In this document: positions 16,912-26,391 of the stretch, in pieces
How positions within the stretch are numbered: the first letter of the stretch is position 1
Layout: every line of letters starts with the position of its first letter
Assembly (NCBI GenBank): GCA_015063685.1
Contig: SVTR01000001.1
Span: forward strand, 62,001-126,000
DNA length: 64,000 nucleotides
Source of the DNA: Oscillospiraceae bacterium
GTDB lineage: Bacteria; Bacillota; Clostridia; Oscillospirales; CAG-272
Direction: 5' to 3'
Translations under genes and position numbers: made by a program
Notes under the pieces: model-generated
Seen by the model: the letters and a program-made list of their open reading frames with translations, nothing else
Told to the model about the DNA's origin: nothing
Database searches by the model: none

Positions 16912-18357
16912 ATGAAATTCTTATCTAAAATAACCGTTCTTCTGCTGGCTCTCACTATGATCGCAGGCTGCTTTGCAGCCTGCGGCGTTGCGAACGCCCC
17001 CGGCACGGAGACGGGAACACAACAAGAATCCTCTGCGGAAAGCGTCCCTTCGGGAACCCAGGCGGGAACCGAGGCGGAAACCAAGGCAGAAGCCAGCGGT
17101 TTCGTAGATTATGCTTCCACCGTGAAGTTTGACCCCAATTCCGGTCGCGCCAGCGCTGAGGTGACTGTAAAAACCTTCGTTGACGGTGACACAACGCATT
17201 TCAACATCAACGATCCTTCCTTCCAGGGCGGCGTGCTCAAGGCAAGATATCTGGGTGTCAACACCCCCGAATCCACGGGTCAGATCGAGCCTTGGGGCAA
17301 AAAGGCCTCCAATTTCACCAAGGAAACCCTGAAGGAAGCCACCTCCATCATTGTAGAATCCGATAGCACCACCTGGAATCCCGATTCCACCGGTGACCGT
17401 TATCTCGTTTGGGTCTGGTACAAGACCGCGTCTGATACCGACTATCACTGCCTGAATCTGGAAATCCTCCAGCAGGGTCTGGCCGTAGCCTCCAAGTCCT
17501 CGGACACCGTCTACGCCGACATCTGTGTAAAAATTCTGAACCAGGCTGTCAACAACAAGCTCCACGTGCACTCCAAGGAGAAGGATCCCGATTTCTACTA
17601 CGGTAACGCTATGCCCATGACTCTCAAGGAGCTTAAGACCAACATCGAGTCCTACCGCGACAAGACCGTCAGCTTTGAGGGTGTGGTGATCCGTAATTCG
17701 GGTCAGACCGCCTACATCGAGGAATACGACGATGAAACCGGCCTGTACTTCGGTATTCAGGTCTACTACGGCTACAATCTCGGCTCCCATGGCGAGGCCA
17801 TCCTCACCGTGGGCAACCGCGTGCTCATCGTAGGCTCGGTGCAGTATTATGAGACCGGCGGTACTTATCAGATCTCTGACATCTCTTACCGTGCCATGAA
17901 GCCCGATGATCCCGATAATATCCAGAAGATCAGCGACGGACATACCGGTGCATATACGGAGGTCAGCGCCAAGGATCTTCTCACCAAAAAGATCGATATC
18001 GAGATCACCGAGACAGATGACGACGGCAACGAGTCTCTGATCACCAAGTCTTATGACTACGGCTTCCTCACCATGCACGGATCCGCTTCTCTGAAGGATC
18101 TGGTCATCAAGAGCATCTACACCACCCAGAATGAGGACAGCTCAAACTTCGGCGCACTCTCCATTACCTGTGAGGCCCGCGACGGTACAGAGATCGTTCT
18201 CCGCACCATCGTCCTCAAGGACGCGGATGGCAAGACCATTACCGCCAGCGCATTCCCCATTGGCAGCATCATTGATGCCAAGGGCGTGGTAGACGTCTTC
18301 AACGGCGTATACCAGCTCAAGGTCTTCTCCGCCAATGATATCACCTTCCGTAATTAA
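16912..18357 (+). CDS. Lipoprotein with thermonuclease (SNase-like) domain
   Basis: A 481-aa lipoprotein (lipobox IAGC or FAAC). A staphylococcal-nuclease-like domain occupies about residues 75-225. Its landmarks are FVDGDTTHF, RYLGVNTPE (the equivalents of catalytic Arg35 and Glu43 are present), GDRYLVWVWY (Arg87 equivalent) and NLEILQQGLAVAS. The remaining part contains OB-fold-like segments (TVSFEGVVIRNSG; GNRVLIVGSVQYYE; IDAKGVVDVFNGVYQLKV) like those of YhcR-type surface nucleases. The start at 16912 follows AGGA; an upstream TTG is less likely. It lies 29 bp after the sugar-binding protein and is probably in the same transcript, an odd partner for a sugar importer. Confidence 0.85.
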   Translation: MKFLSKITVLLLALTMIAGCFAACGVANAPGTETGTQQESSAESVPSGTQAGTEAETKAEASGFVDYASTVKFDPNSGRASAEVTVKTFVDGDTTHFNINDPSFQGGVLKARYLGVNTPESTGQIEPWGKKASNFTKETLKEATSIIVESDSTTWNPDSTGDRYLVWVWYKTASDTDYHCLNLEILQQGLAVASKSSDTVYADICVKILNQAVNNKLHVHSKEKDPDFYYGNAMPMTLKELKTNIESYRDKTVSFEGVVIRNSGQTAYIEEYDDETGLYFGIQVYYGYNLGSHGEAILTVGNRVLIVGSVQYYETGGTYQISDISYRAMKPDDPDNIQKISDGHTGAYTEVSAKDLLTKKIDIEITETDDDGNESLITKSYDYGFLTMHGSASLKDLVIKSIYTTQNEDSSNFGALSITCEARDGTEIVLRTIVLKDADGKTITASAFPIGSIIDAKGVVDVFNGVYQLKVFSANDITFRN

Positions 18358-18378
18358 TTTTTGAAAGGAATCATACAC

Positions 18379-21300
18379 ATGAAAAAGATTTTACTTTTGC
18401 TGCTTGCTCTGGTCATGTGCCTGGGCTGCTTCGCGGCTTGTACCTCGGGTAACGATCCCCTGGATACCACCGCTACCGGTGGTGACACAACCGCAACCGA
18501 AGAAGCCACCAATGGCGCTACCGGCACCACTCTTGAAGAGGCTGTTGATTACCTCCGCAGCATTTACAAGGACAATGCTAAGGAAACCCCCGCTGACTAC
18601 GACGTGGTTGGCAAGATCATCATCGGCCAGGATACCTTCACCGTAACCTGGACTACCGACAACGCGGGCATTTCCGTCAAGGAAGGCAAGACCGCAGGCT
18701 TCTACACCATCGACCTGCCCGCCAAAAACGACGCAGTCGTTGATTACAAGCTGACCGCTACCGTGGCTGATGCCAACGGCAAGACCCAGGATGTTTCCTT
18801 CGATCGCACCCTGCCCGTATACGATGCCTCTGCCATCGTAGCTAAGCCCGAGGAAGGCACCGCCTATAAGTTCTACATGGTTCATGCCGCTTTGGGTCAG
18901 ACCCTGTTCGCAACCGGCGAGACTCAGGACAACGCCAACAAGTACATCATCTCCACCACCGATCCCAAGGCTGCTCCCGACTTCTTTGTCGAGGCTGACG
19001 GAGAGGGCTTCAAGTTCTACACCGAGATCGGCGGCACCAAGACCTACATTCTGGCTAAGACTACCACCTCCGACGACGGCAAGGTGTCCAAGTACATCGG
19101 CTACTCCACCGAGACAGGCACCACCTGGACCTACAAGTCCGAGACCAACGGCTGGTACACCACCATCGACGGTATCGAGTACGTTGTGGGTACTTACGGC
19201 ACCTACAGCACCTTCTGCATCTCTGAGGGCACTTATCTTACCGTGGAGAACAGCGGTACTACCCAGTTCCCCGGCGGTCTGATGCTCAAGGAGACCGCTG
19301 AGGCCATGACTCCCTCTGCCGGCCCCACCATCTATGAGACTCCTGAGGAAATCGTCAAGGCTGCTTACGAGCTGGAGCTGAACGGCATCCTCTCCGGCGG
19401 TCATACCTACACCCTGACCGGTGTGATCACCGATATCCCCAGCCCCTACGACGAGGCTTACGGCAACGCTACCGTTGTGATCGTTGTGGGTGATATGACC
19501 GACATGCCCATCGAGTGCTTCCGCCTGAAGGGTGAGGGCATCGAAAAGCTGAAGGTTGGCGACATCATCACTGTTTCCGGCCAGATTCTCAAGTATGATA
19601 ACAAGTCCGAGACCGGTAAGGTCGAATTCAATACCGGTTGCACCCTGGATGCTTACAAGAACGGCTGTGAGCACGAGGAAGAGATTATCCCCGGTAAGGC
19701 TGCCACCTGCACCGAGGCCGGTCTGACCGAAGGTAAGCAGTGCTCCAAGTGTGGCGAGATCTTCACCGCACAGGAAGAGATCCCCGCTACCGGCCACACC
19801 CCCGGCGACGAGGCTACCTGCTCCGCTGCCCAGATTTGTACCGTATGTAACACTGAGCTGGTTGCAGCTCTCCCTCACACCCCCGGCGATGAGGCTACCT
19901 GTACCACCGCTCAGATCTGTACCGTTTGTGAAACCGAGCTGGTTGCAGCTCTGGGCCACGACTGGTCTCCCGTATACGCTCAGGATGATGACAATCACTG
20001 GGTAATTTGCACCAGATGCGATGAAACCAAGGATCAGGCCGCTCACGAGCTGGGCGACGATGAGATTTGTGACGTTTGCGGCTACGGTTGCGAGCATGAA
20101 AACACCTCTGAGCCTACCTGTACCGCTCCCGGCGTCTGCGCCGACTGCGGCTCCGCTGTTGTGAACCCCAAGGGCCACACCGAGGAAGTTGTTCCCGGCA
20201 AGGCTGCTACCTGTACCGAAAAGGGTCTGACCGACGGTAAGAAGTGCTCTGTTTGTAACGAGACTCTGCTGGCTCAGTCCGAGATTCCCGCAGCCGGTCA
20301 TAAGGAAGAGACCGTTGCTGCCGTTGCTCCCACCTGTAAGGACACCGGTCTGACCGAGGGTAAGAAGTGCTCTGTTTGCGGCACCGTTACCAAGGCTCAG
20401 GAGACCGTTGCCAAGACCGAGAATCACGTATACGACAACGACAAGGACGCTACCTGTAACGTCTGCGGCGCTGAGCGTCAGGTCGCTAAGATGGTCGTTC
20501 TTTACTACCCCAAGGATAACAAGTATGCTACCGGTACTGAACACTTTTATTCCCCCAAGAAGATGGAGCTGACCCTGAGCGACAGCAAGGCTGAGGCCAT
20601 TGCTCTCGAGCAGATCACCAATGCTGACGGCTCCGTTTCCTTCAAGGCCGGTAACAAGTGGCTCTATGCCGACGGCACCCACGTTGAGTTCGTTTCTGCC
20701 GCAGGTGACAACACCAAGTTCGTGCTGGAAGAGACCGACGGTGGTGTACTCATCCGTTGCCACACTGCCAACTATAACGGTAAGGCTCAGTATCTTGAGG
20801 TTTACAGCGGTTACCTGACCGTTTACGGCTTGAACTCTGATCTGTCCATTTTCACCTTCGTGCTGCAGGATGCTGACGGCGCAAACGGCAAGGTTCAGGA
20901 TGATGCCAACAGTAAGGTTGAGGGCAACGGCGGTAGCAGTACCCCCAGCACTCCTTCTACCGGTGCTACCAGCATCTCCGGCGGCGTTACCTCCGTATCC
21001 GTAGACCAGAACTACAAGCTGGCCGGTGTCAATGCTTCCGGTCAGATGTACTTTGACGGCACTCTCAACAATGGCCGTATCAATGCTACTGCTACCGGTA
21101 TCACCGTGAAGCTGGAGGCAGGTGCAGCAGCAAATGAGTATTATATCTACTTCATGGACGGCTCTACCAAGACCTACATTGGCATGGCCGGTGAAGACGA
21201 CTCCTCTGATTTCGCTTTCTCCACCACCAAGAGCGATTCTTGTGTTTGGACCATTGATGCTTCTGCCAAGACCATTGTCTCCAAGGCTAACCCCAAGAGA

Positions 21301-21420
21301 GGTATGGCTACTCAGAATGGCTCTACTTTCAGCAATTACAGTACGTATGCCATCTCCAATTTTGGCAATGACAGCGGTGGCTACGGCATTTACGTTCCTT
21401 GTTGGTTCGTAGCCGCATAA
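18379..21420 (+). CDS. Large lipoprotein with CxxC/GH repeat region
   Basis: A 1,013-aa surface lipoprotein (lipobox LGCFAAC). In order it has a Thr-rich linker; an atrophied Ig-like domain (about 45-150, WTTDNAGISV); a beta-rich domain (about 155-310); and an OB-fold (about 320-430, VGDIITVSGQILKYDN) similar to those in the preceding nuclease lipoprotein. About six repeats follow (430-700) of the type PGKAATCTEAGLTEGK, then CSKCGE, then IPATGH, each with a CxxC pair that could bind zinc. Two further beta domains follow, separated by a Ser/Pro/Thr-rich linker. It has no catalytic motif that I recognise. It follows the nuclease lipoprotein by 21 bp and ends at a terminator, closing the 11-21 kb operon. 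Confidence 0.8.
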   Translation: MKKILLLLLALVMCLGCFAACTSGNDPLDTTATGGDTTATEEATNGATGTTLEEAVDYLRSIYKDNAKETPADYDVVGKIIIGQDTFTVTWTTDNAGISVKEGKTAGFYTIDLPAKNDAVVDYKLTATVADANGKTQDVSFDRTLPVYDASAIVAKPEEGTAYKFYMVHAALGQTLFATGETQDNANKYIISTTDPKAAPDFFVEADGEGFKFYTEIGGTKTYILAKTTTSDDGKVSKYIGYSTETGTTWTYKSETNGWYTTIDGIEYVVGTYGTYSTFCISEGTYLTVENSGTTQFPGGLMLKETAEAMTPSAGPTIYETPEEIVKAAYELELNGILSGGHTYTLTGVITDIPSPYDEAYGNATVVIVVGDMTDMPIECFRLKGEGIEKLKVGDIITVSGQILKYDNKSETGKVEFNTGCTLDAYKNGCEHEEEIIPGKAATCTEAGLTEGKQCSKCGEIFTAQEEIPATGHTPGDEATCSAAQICTVCNTELVAALPHTPGDEATCTTAQICTVCETELVAALGHDWSPVYAQDDDNHWVICTRCDETKDQAAHELGDDEICDVCGYGCEHENTSEPTCTAPGVCADCGSAVVNPKGHTEEVVPGKAATCTEKGLTDGKKCSVCNETLLAQSEIPAAGHKEETVAAVAPTCKDTGLTEGKKCSVCGTVTKAQETVAKTENHVYDNDKDATCNVCGAERQVAKMVVLYYPKDNKYATGTEHFYSPKKMELTLSDSKAEAIALEQITNADGSVSFKAGNKWLYADGTHVEFVSAAGDNTKFVLEETDGGVLIRCHTANYNGKAQYLEVYSGYLTVYGLNSDLSIFTFVLQDADGANGKVQDDANSKVEGNGGSSTPSTPSTGATSISGGVTSVSVDQNYKLAGVNASGQMYFDGTLNNGRINATATGITVKLEAGAAANEYYIYFMDGSTKTYIGMAGEDDSSDFAFSTTKSDSCVWTIDASAKTIVSKANPKRGMATQNGSTFSNYSTYAISNFGNDSGGYGIYVPCWFVAA

Positions 21421-21440
21421 GTTTTCTCAATATTTTCCAA

Positions 21441-21472
21441 GATGGATCACGCAAGTGGTCCATCTTTTTTCA
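21441..21472 (+). terminator. Terminator of the ABC/lipoprotein operon
   Basis: GATGGATCAC and GTGGTCCATC form a 10-bp stem (one wobble pair) followed by six T. Confidence 0.85.
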
Positions 21473-21511
21473 AAAAAGCAGATTCTTTTTGAGAAAGTAT
21501 CACAAATCATC

Positions 21512-21540
21512 TTGCTTTATTTATAATTTTCTGCTATAAT
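21512..21540 (+). promoter_or_regulatory. Promoter of the wall-anchored barrel protein
   Basis: TTGCTT (21512-21517), a 17-bp spacer and TATAAT (21535-21540), about 60 bp before the ATG at 21602. Confidence 0.75.
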
Positions 21541-21601
21541 ATTCACAACAGGTGAAACGGACGCTATTCCCTTCACCAAAACCAAGAAAGGAAACCCGCA
21601 T

Positions 21602-24600
21602 ATGAAAAAATTTCTACTGATCCTGGCGGTCACTCTTCTCTGTGTTGTGATGACGGGAGCCGTGGTTCTGACGGCGCTCTCCATGACACAAGACAAAGCC
21701 CCCGCCAACAAACCTTCTGTTGAATATCTGGCAGAAGGAGAAACAGAAGCCCCCACCTTTAACACCACCACCCCAAAAAACATTCTGACCCCCAAAATGC
21801 TGACCGTCACCACCGGTGCTAACAATGTGGTCTCCGCAGATGTGATCGAGGACTACGTTCATATCGTGCCCGGTGTGTCCGATCCCTTCTACTATCCCCT
21901 GGCCAACTTCACCGCAGGTCGCTATGTCGTGTACGTCTACCGTGCCAGCAGCTGCGGTAATACCACCACCCAGTTCTTCATGGGTACTTACCAGTCCGGC
22001 CCCTCGGATGACTCCTCCATGCTGGAGACCGACGTCATTTCCGACGGCCAATGGCAGACCCACATTTTCGATACCCAAAGCCTCATCGACGCGGAAATCT
22101 TCGACGGCAAAACCGCTCAGTATTTCCGCTTTGACGTGCTTGAGGCAGGCTATAAGCTGAATGACGCCGGCGAAGCCTACAAGGAGGAAAGCGGCGGTTG
22201 GGCCAAGGAGCCCATTCCCGAAGGCGCTACCATCGACTTCAAGTGTGTCGCCTTCTTCGACACCCTGGAAGCAGCCGAGGGCTTTGATATCGACCAGTAC
22301 AACGCCAAGGTTGCCTACGAGGAAGAGCAGAAGCGCCTGGAAGAAGAAGAGGCCAAGAAGTATCTGTGGCCCGAGGTGGAGCTCAAGGATATGGACACCA
22401 CCGGCTTTGATCTTTCCGACGGTACCCTGAAGTACACCTACTCCGATGACAACTCCACCGTGACCATCTCCTATGAGGTCAACGGCGAGACCCGCTCCTA
22501 CACCGTTCCCAACAACAAGAACCTGACCTCCGGCGGCTTCGCGGCTACCGACGATCTGGATCGCACCATGTACACCTCTGAGCAGGTAGGCCTGTACGGA
22601 GACAACGGCGAGCATTACGTCGGACTGTTCTACTTCCTGTGGCAGGGTGAGCACGGTGACAGCGGCGTCTTTGATTTGCAGAAGATCATCGACGAGGTAG
22701 GCGTAGAGGCCGCCGGCAGCACCAACTGCGGCAGATACGGCGACGTAGGTGCCATGCACTGGTTTGCCGAGCCTCTCTACGGCTATTATTACGCTAAGGA
22801 TGCCTGGGTGCAGAGAAAGCACGCAGAGCTGCTTTGCAACATCAACATCGACTTCCTGTATTTTGATGTCACCAACGCGTATGCCTATATCTCCAACGCC
22901 CTTCAGCTCATGGAAATCCTCCATCAGCTCAACGAGGAGGGCTACGACGCTCCCCAGGTTGTGTTCTACACCAATACCAACGCAGCAAATACCGTTCGTG
23001 AGATCTATAATAAGATCTACGCCAAGAATCTTTATCCCGACACTTGGTTCTGCATTAACGGCAAGCCCGTGATCGTCGCTCCCGAAAGCGCCAACATCAA
23101 CGGCTTCTTCACCACCAAGCAGAACCAGTGGCCCAACGAAGCCTCCAAGGAAAACGGCTGGCCCTGGATGGATTTCGAGTGGCCCTCCCGCCTCTACGAG
23201 TCCTCCTATGACTTTGACGGTGCCGCTATCAGCGTCTCTGTCGCTCAGCACAGCGGTACGGTTGCCTTCTCGGATTCCTCCCTGTATAACAACCACAGCA
23301 ACCGTGGCCGTTCCTTCAACAATCCCGAAAACTTCACCCACAACCAGGGTGCCCGTTACAACCGAGTACTCAAGGAGTCTTATGAAGCGTGGAAAGCAGA
23401 TGAGTCTCTGACCGATCAGGGCATCAATTTCCAACAGCAATGGGATCGCGCCATTGAGTCCGAGGCTATGTACGTCCTCGTTACCGGTTGGAACGAGTGG
23501 GTAGCCCAAAGACAGAACCCCGCCAATAAGGGTCAAGCAAGCGACCATATCTGGTTCGTGGATACCTCCTCCATGGAGTTCTCCCGCGACACCGAAATGA
23601 TGCGCGGCGGTTACTTTGATAACTACTACATCCAGCTGGCCTACAACGTCCAGAAGCTGAACGGCACCGCGCCCATCGTGGTACAGGATGCCCGCAAGGC
23701 CATCAACGTCACCGGCGCCTTCGATCAGTGGGATGACGTGGTCGTCACCTACAACGATCCTTCGGGCGATACCGTGGATCGTAACGCCACCGGCTTCGGC
23801 CGCACCAAGTACACCAACGAAACCGGCCGCAACGACATTATTGCCGCCAAGGTGGTTTCCGACTCCAAGAATCTCCACTTCTATGTAGAGACCCTGGAGA
23901 ATATCACCATGTACGACAAGGATTCCTCCTGGATGCAGCTCTACGTTGACGTAGACAGCTCTGCCGCCACCGGCTGGTACGGCTACGACTACATCATCAA
24001 CTATAACGCCAAGGATCACTTCACCACCACCGTGGCCAAGTGCACCAGCAACCTGGGTACCTTCAAGTTTGAAGTGGTGGGCGAGGTCAGCTACCAGGTC
24101 AAGGGCAAGCAGATGATGATCACCGTTCCCATGGAGCTGCTGGGCATCGAAGGCTACAAGGAGATCTGCATGCAATTCAAGTGGGCTGACAGCAAGTCTC
24201 TCTACGATGAAATGGAAGACTTCTACATCGATGGTGACGTAGCTCCTTTGGGCCGACTGAATTACGTCTACCAGAACTACATCCCCGGCGTGTCCGAGAT
24301 CACCTATCCCGAGGATGAAACCACGGTTGAGACCGAGCCTGTCACTGAGCCTGTCACTGAGCCTGTGACCGAACCCGTCACCGAGGCTGCCACCGAGGCC
24401 GCTACCGAAAAGGCCACCGAGGAGCCCGCCACTGAAAAGGCTACCGACGCAGCTACTACCCCTGTGGTTGATACGGAAGCCGGTTCGGAGGAGAGTACCT
24501 CTTCTGGTGAAGCAGAAGCCGGTTGCGCCTCTGCCGTCCTTTCCCTGTCCGGTCTGTCTCTTATGAGCATGATCGCGCTGGGCGCAGCAGTCATTCGTAA

Positions 24601-24613
24601 AAAGAAAGACTGA
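21602..24613 (+). CDS. Membrane/wall-anchored GH99/WbsX-like barrel protein
   Basis: A 1,003-aa exported protein. It has an N-terminal signal/anchor (residues 5-27), then a beta-sandwich (about 65-240; a possible carbohydrate-binding module) with a short Glu-rich helix after it. A (beta/alpha)8-type domain (about 320-690) shows HWFAEPLYGYYYAKDAW, DFLYFDVTN, GWNEW (630-633) and SRDTEMMRGG, the same signature as the lipoprotein at 8253. A CBM9/DOMON-like domain follows (about 700-890; TGWYGYDYIINY). A TEPV/TEAA repeat linker leads to a hydrophobic C-terminal helix and RKKKD, a likely membrane or sorting anchor without an obvious LPxTG. It is monocistronic, between its own promoter and terminator. 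The catalytic residues and substrate are not established. Confidence 0.8.
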   Translation: MKKFLLILAVTLLCVVMTGAVVLTALSMTQDKAPANKPSVEYLAEGETEAPTFNTTTPKNILTPKMLTVTTGANNVVSADVIEDYVHIVPGVSDPFYYPLANFTAGRYVVYVYRASSCGNTTTQFFMGTYQSGPSDDSSMLETDVISDGQWQTHIFDTQSLIDAEIFDGKTAQYFRFDVLEAGYKLNDAGEAYKEESGGWAKEPIPEGATIDFKCVAFFDTLEAAEGFDIDQYNAKVAYEEEQKRLEEEEAKKYLWPEVELKDMDTTGFDLSDGTLKYTYSDDNSTVTISYEVNGETRSYTVPNNKNLTSGGFAATDDLDRTMYTSEQVGLYGDNGEHYVGLFYFLWQGEHGDSGVFDLQKIIDEVGVEAAGSTNCGRYGDVGAMHWFAEPLYGYYYAKDAWVQRKHAELLCNINIDFLYFDVTNAYAYISNALQLMEILHQLNEEGYDAPQVVFYTNTNAANTVREIYNKIYAKNLYPDTWFCINGKPVIVAPESANINGFFTTKQNQWPNEASKENGWPWMDFEWPSRLYESSYDFDGAAISVSVAQHSGTVAFSDSSLYNNHSNRGRSFNNPENFTHNQGARYNRVLKESYEAWKADESLTDQGINFQQQWDRAIESEAMYVLVTGWNEWVAQRQNPANKGQASDHIWFVDTSSMEFSRDTEMMRGGYFDNYYIQLAYNVQKLNGTAPIVVQDARKAINVTGAFDQWDDVVVTYNDPSGDTVDRNATGFGRTKYTNETGRNDIIAAKVVSDSKNLHFYVETLENITMYDKDSSWMQLYVDVDSSAATGWYGYDYIINYNAKDHFTTTVAKCTSNLGTFKFEVVGEVSYQVKGKQMMITVPMELLGIEGYKEICMQFKWADSKSLYDEMEDFYIDGDVAPLGRLNYVYQNYIPGVSEITYPEDETTVETEPVTEPVTEPVTEPVTEAATEAATEKATEEPATEKATDAATTPVVDTEAGSEESTSSGEAEAGCASAVLSLSGLSLMSMIALGAAVIRKKKD

Positions 24614-24631
24614 TTCTCCTCAGTGATACCA

Positions 24632-24665
24632 GCCCCCGACGGAATTTCCGTCGGGGGCATTTTTA
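24632..24665 (+). terminator. Terminator after the anchored barrel protein
   Basis: GCCCCCGACGGA and TCCGTCGGGGGC form a 12-bp stem with a tight loop, followed by ATTTTTA. Confidence 0.92.
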
Positions 24666-24689
24666 TGCGTCATAACTTGGGCGTCTTCA

Positions 24690-24718
24690 TTGACTTCTTC
24701 CCCAAAACGTGGTATAAT
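24690..24718 (+). promoter_or_regulatory. Promoter of the MATE exporter
   Basis: TTGACT (24690-24695), a 17-bp spacer and TATAAT (24713-24718), 46 bp before the start codon. Confidence 0.88.
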
Positions 24719-24763
24719 ATCCCCATAGATTTAACTTTTCTCCGAGATCTTCCCGGAGGAATC

Positions 24764-26152
24764 ATGGGGAAGGACAATATTTTGAAACGTCAAACACTAT
24801 CAAAGGATTTTACCGGCGGCTCCATTCCGCGCCAATTGCTGTGGTTCGCTCTGCCATTCATGGCATCCAATGCCATGCAAGTGCTTTATAGCACCATTGA
24901 TATGATTATCGTGGGCGAATTTGTCGGCACCCCGGGGCTCTCAGCGGTATCGCAAAGCAGCCAAATCGTGAATTTTGCCACCATGGTCTGCCTGGGCTTT
25001 TCCAACGGCGGCCAGGTGCTCATATCCCAGGCCTTGGGCGCCGGAAAGCGAAAAGAAATGAACCATGTCATCGGTACCCTTTTCGGATTCGTGTCGGTCC
25101 TCTCCCTGCTGCTTTCCATCATCATCATGGCGGCAAGCACGCCTATCCTCACCGTCATGAAGATCCCTCCGGAATCCTACGACATGGCCATGGATTATCT
25201 CCTCATCTGCGGTGCGGGCCTCTTCTTTACCGCGGGCTATAACATGGTCTCCGCCGTCCTTCGGGGCATGGGGGATGCTAAGCGTCCCTTCCTCTTCATC
25301 GGCATCGCCTCCGCCACCAATCTGATATTGGATCTTCTCTTTACAGGCCTCTTGGGATGGGGTGTGGCAGGTGCGGCCTGGGCAACGATTATCGGCCAAG
25401 CGGTATCCTTCCTCTTCTCCATCTATTACCTCTACAAGCACAGGGACGCCTTTGGCTTTGACTTCAAAAAGGAGAGCTTTATCCCCAACAAGCGGTATGT
25501 GGGTATGATCGCGGGACTGGGTACCCCCATGGCCATCCAGTCGGGCTTTATCAACCTCTCCATGCTCTTTGTCAATTCCATGATCAATGATGCCGGCGTG
25601 GTCGCCTCGGCCACCTTCGGTGTGGGTGTGAAAATTGACGATATCGTCAACAAGATCTCCCAAGGCATCCAATACGCCGCCATGCCCATGATCAGCCAAA
25701 ATATCGGCGCAGGACAGCCCAAACGCGCCAAAAGCACCGTGTATTGGGCGTGGATCTACTCGGTGGCCTTGACTGTTTTCTTCATGATCCTGTACATCTT
25801 TTTCGGGAAACAGCTCTTTATGGTGTTCTCGGATGATCCCTTGGTGCACGACATGTCATCGACCTTCATTGCCGCCATTCTCTGGATGTTCCCTGCCTTC
25901 TCCATCATGCGCGGCAGCGGCGCCTTCATCCAAGGCCTGGGCAACGCCAAGCTGGGCATGGTACTGGCCATGCTGGATGGCGTGGTTCTCCGTATCGGCC
26001 TCAGCTGGCTCTTCGGTATCGGCTTCGGATGGGGCTTTTACGGATTCGTCCTGGGTTACGGCCTGGCGCCTTACGGATACGCCATTCCCAGCCTCACCTA
26101 CTTCCTGTCCGGCATCTGGAAAAAGCGCCGCGCCCTGGCGGAGAAGCTATGA
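24764..26152 (+). CDS. MATE-family efflux transporter
   Basis: A 462-aa membrane protein with twelve hydrophobic segments in two homologous halves, typical of the MATE exporters that expel cationic drugs or metabolites using Na+ or H+ gradients. Recognisable stretches are GSIPRQLLWFALPFMASNAMQ, DMIIVGEFVG, GVAGAAWATIIGQAVSFL and NIGAGQPKRAK. The start is the ATG after CGGAGG at 24754. An upstream ATG at 24665 would lie before the promoter and is rejected. The substrate cannot be deduced. Confidence 0.93.
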   Translation: MGKDNILKRQTLSKDFTGGSIPRQLLWFALPFMASNAMQVLYSTIDMIIVGEFVGTPGLSAVSQSSQIVNFATMVCLGFSNGGQVLISQALGAGKRKEMNHVIGTLFGFVSVLSLLLSIIIMAASTPILTVMKIPPESYDMAMDYLLICGAGLFFTAGYNMVSAVLRGMGDAKRPFLFIGIASATNLILDLLFTGLLGWGVAGAAWATIIGQAVSFLFSIYYLYKHRDAFGFDFKKESFIPNKRYVGMIAGLGTPMAIQSGFINLSMLFVNSMINDAGVVASATFGVGVKIDDIVNKISQGIQYAAMPMISQNIGAGQPKRAKSTVYWAWIYSVALTVFFMILYIFFGKQLFMVFSDDPLVHDMSSTFIAAILWMFPAFSIMRGSGAFIQGLGNAKLGMVLAMLDGVVLRIGLSWLFGIGFGWGFYGFVLGYGLAPYGYAIPSLTYFLSGIWKKRRALAEKL

Positions 26153-26248
26153 TGTTGCTATATGGCGCTCCATTGCCTTTTTGCGATACGTTGGGCAAAT
26201 TAGCCACATTTTTCGCAGTTAATTTGTGCGATTCGTTGGTTTTGTTCC

Positions 26249-26277
26249 TTGACTTTGGTAGCGTTCGGTGCTATAAT
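26249..26277 (+). promoter_or_regulatory. Promoter of the antiporter and its leader
   Basis: TTGACT (26249-26254), a 17-bp spacer and TATAAT (26272-26277). Transcription should begin near 26284. Confidence 0.88.
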
Positions 26278-26283
26278 GGTGAA

Positions 26284-26391
26284 CGCATTTAAGAATCGGG
26301 AATTTCTGAAAACACTACCGTCAAGGGAGTGGCCAACAAGCATTTTCAGAGGTAACCGCTCATTTACAGCGTATCATACAGGAGTTACACC
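26284..26391 (+). promoter_or_regulatory. Structured 5' leader, candidate cation riboswitch
   Basis: The leader is about 108 nt. An outer stem CTGAAAA (26306-26312) / TTTTCAG (26343-26349) encloses an inner stem CACTACC (26313-26319) / GGAGTG (26326-26331) and an unpaired purine-rich joint. A downstream pair, GTAAC (26352-26356) with GTTAC (26384-26388), would place the AGGAG ribosome site (26380-26384) in a hairpin. The nested helices, a second helix touching the ribosome site and the ion transporter downstream suggest a translational riboswitch. The Na+-I (DUF1646) class is a candidate by context only; I cannot confirm the consensus. Confidence 0.5.

Noticed and set aside
18391-20763. 790-codon minus-strand frame opposite the large lipoprotein
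   Set aside because: The plus strand carries a signal peptide, lipobox and conserved repeats; the antisense frame is a product of codon bias.
21614-24175. 853-codon minus-strand frame
   Set aside because: Antisense to the anchored barrel protein; no ribosome site and no domains.
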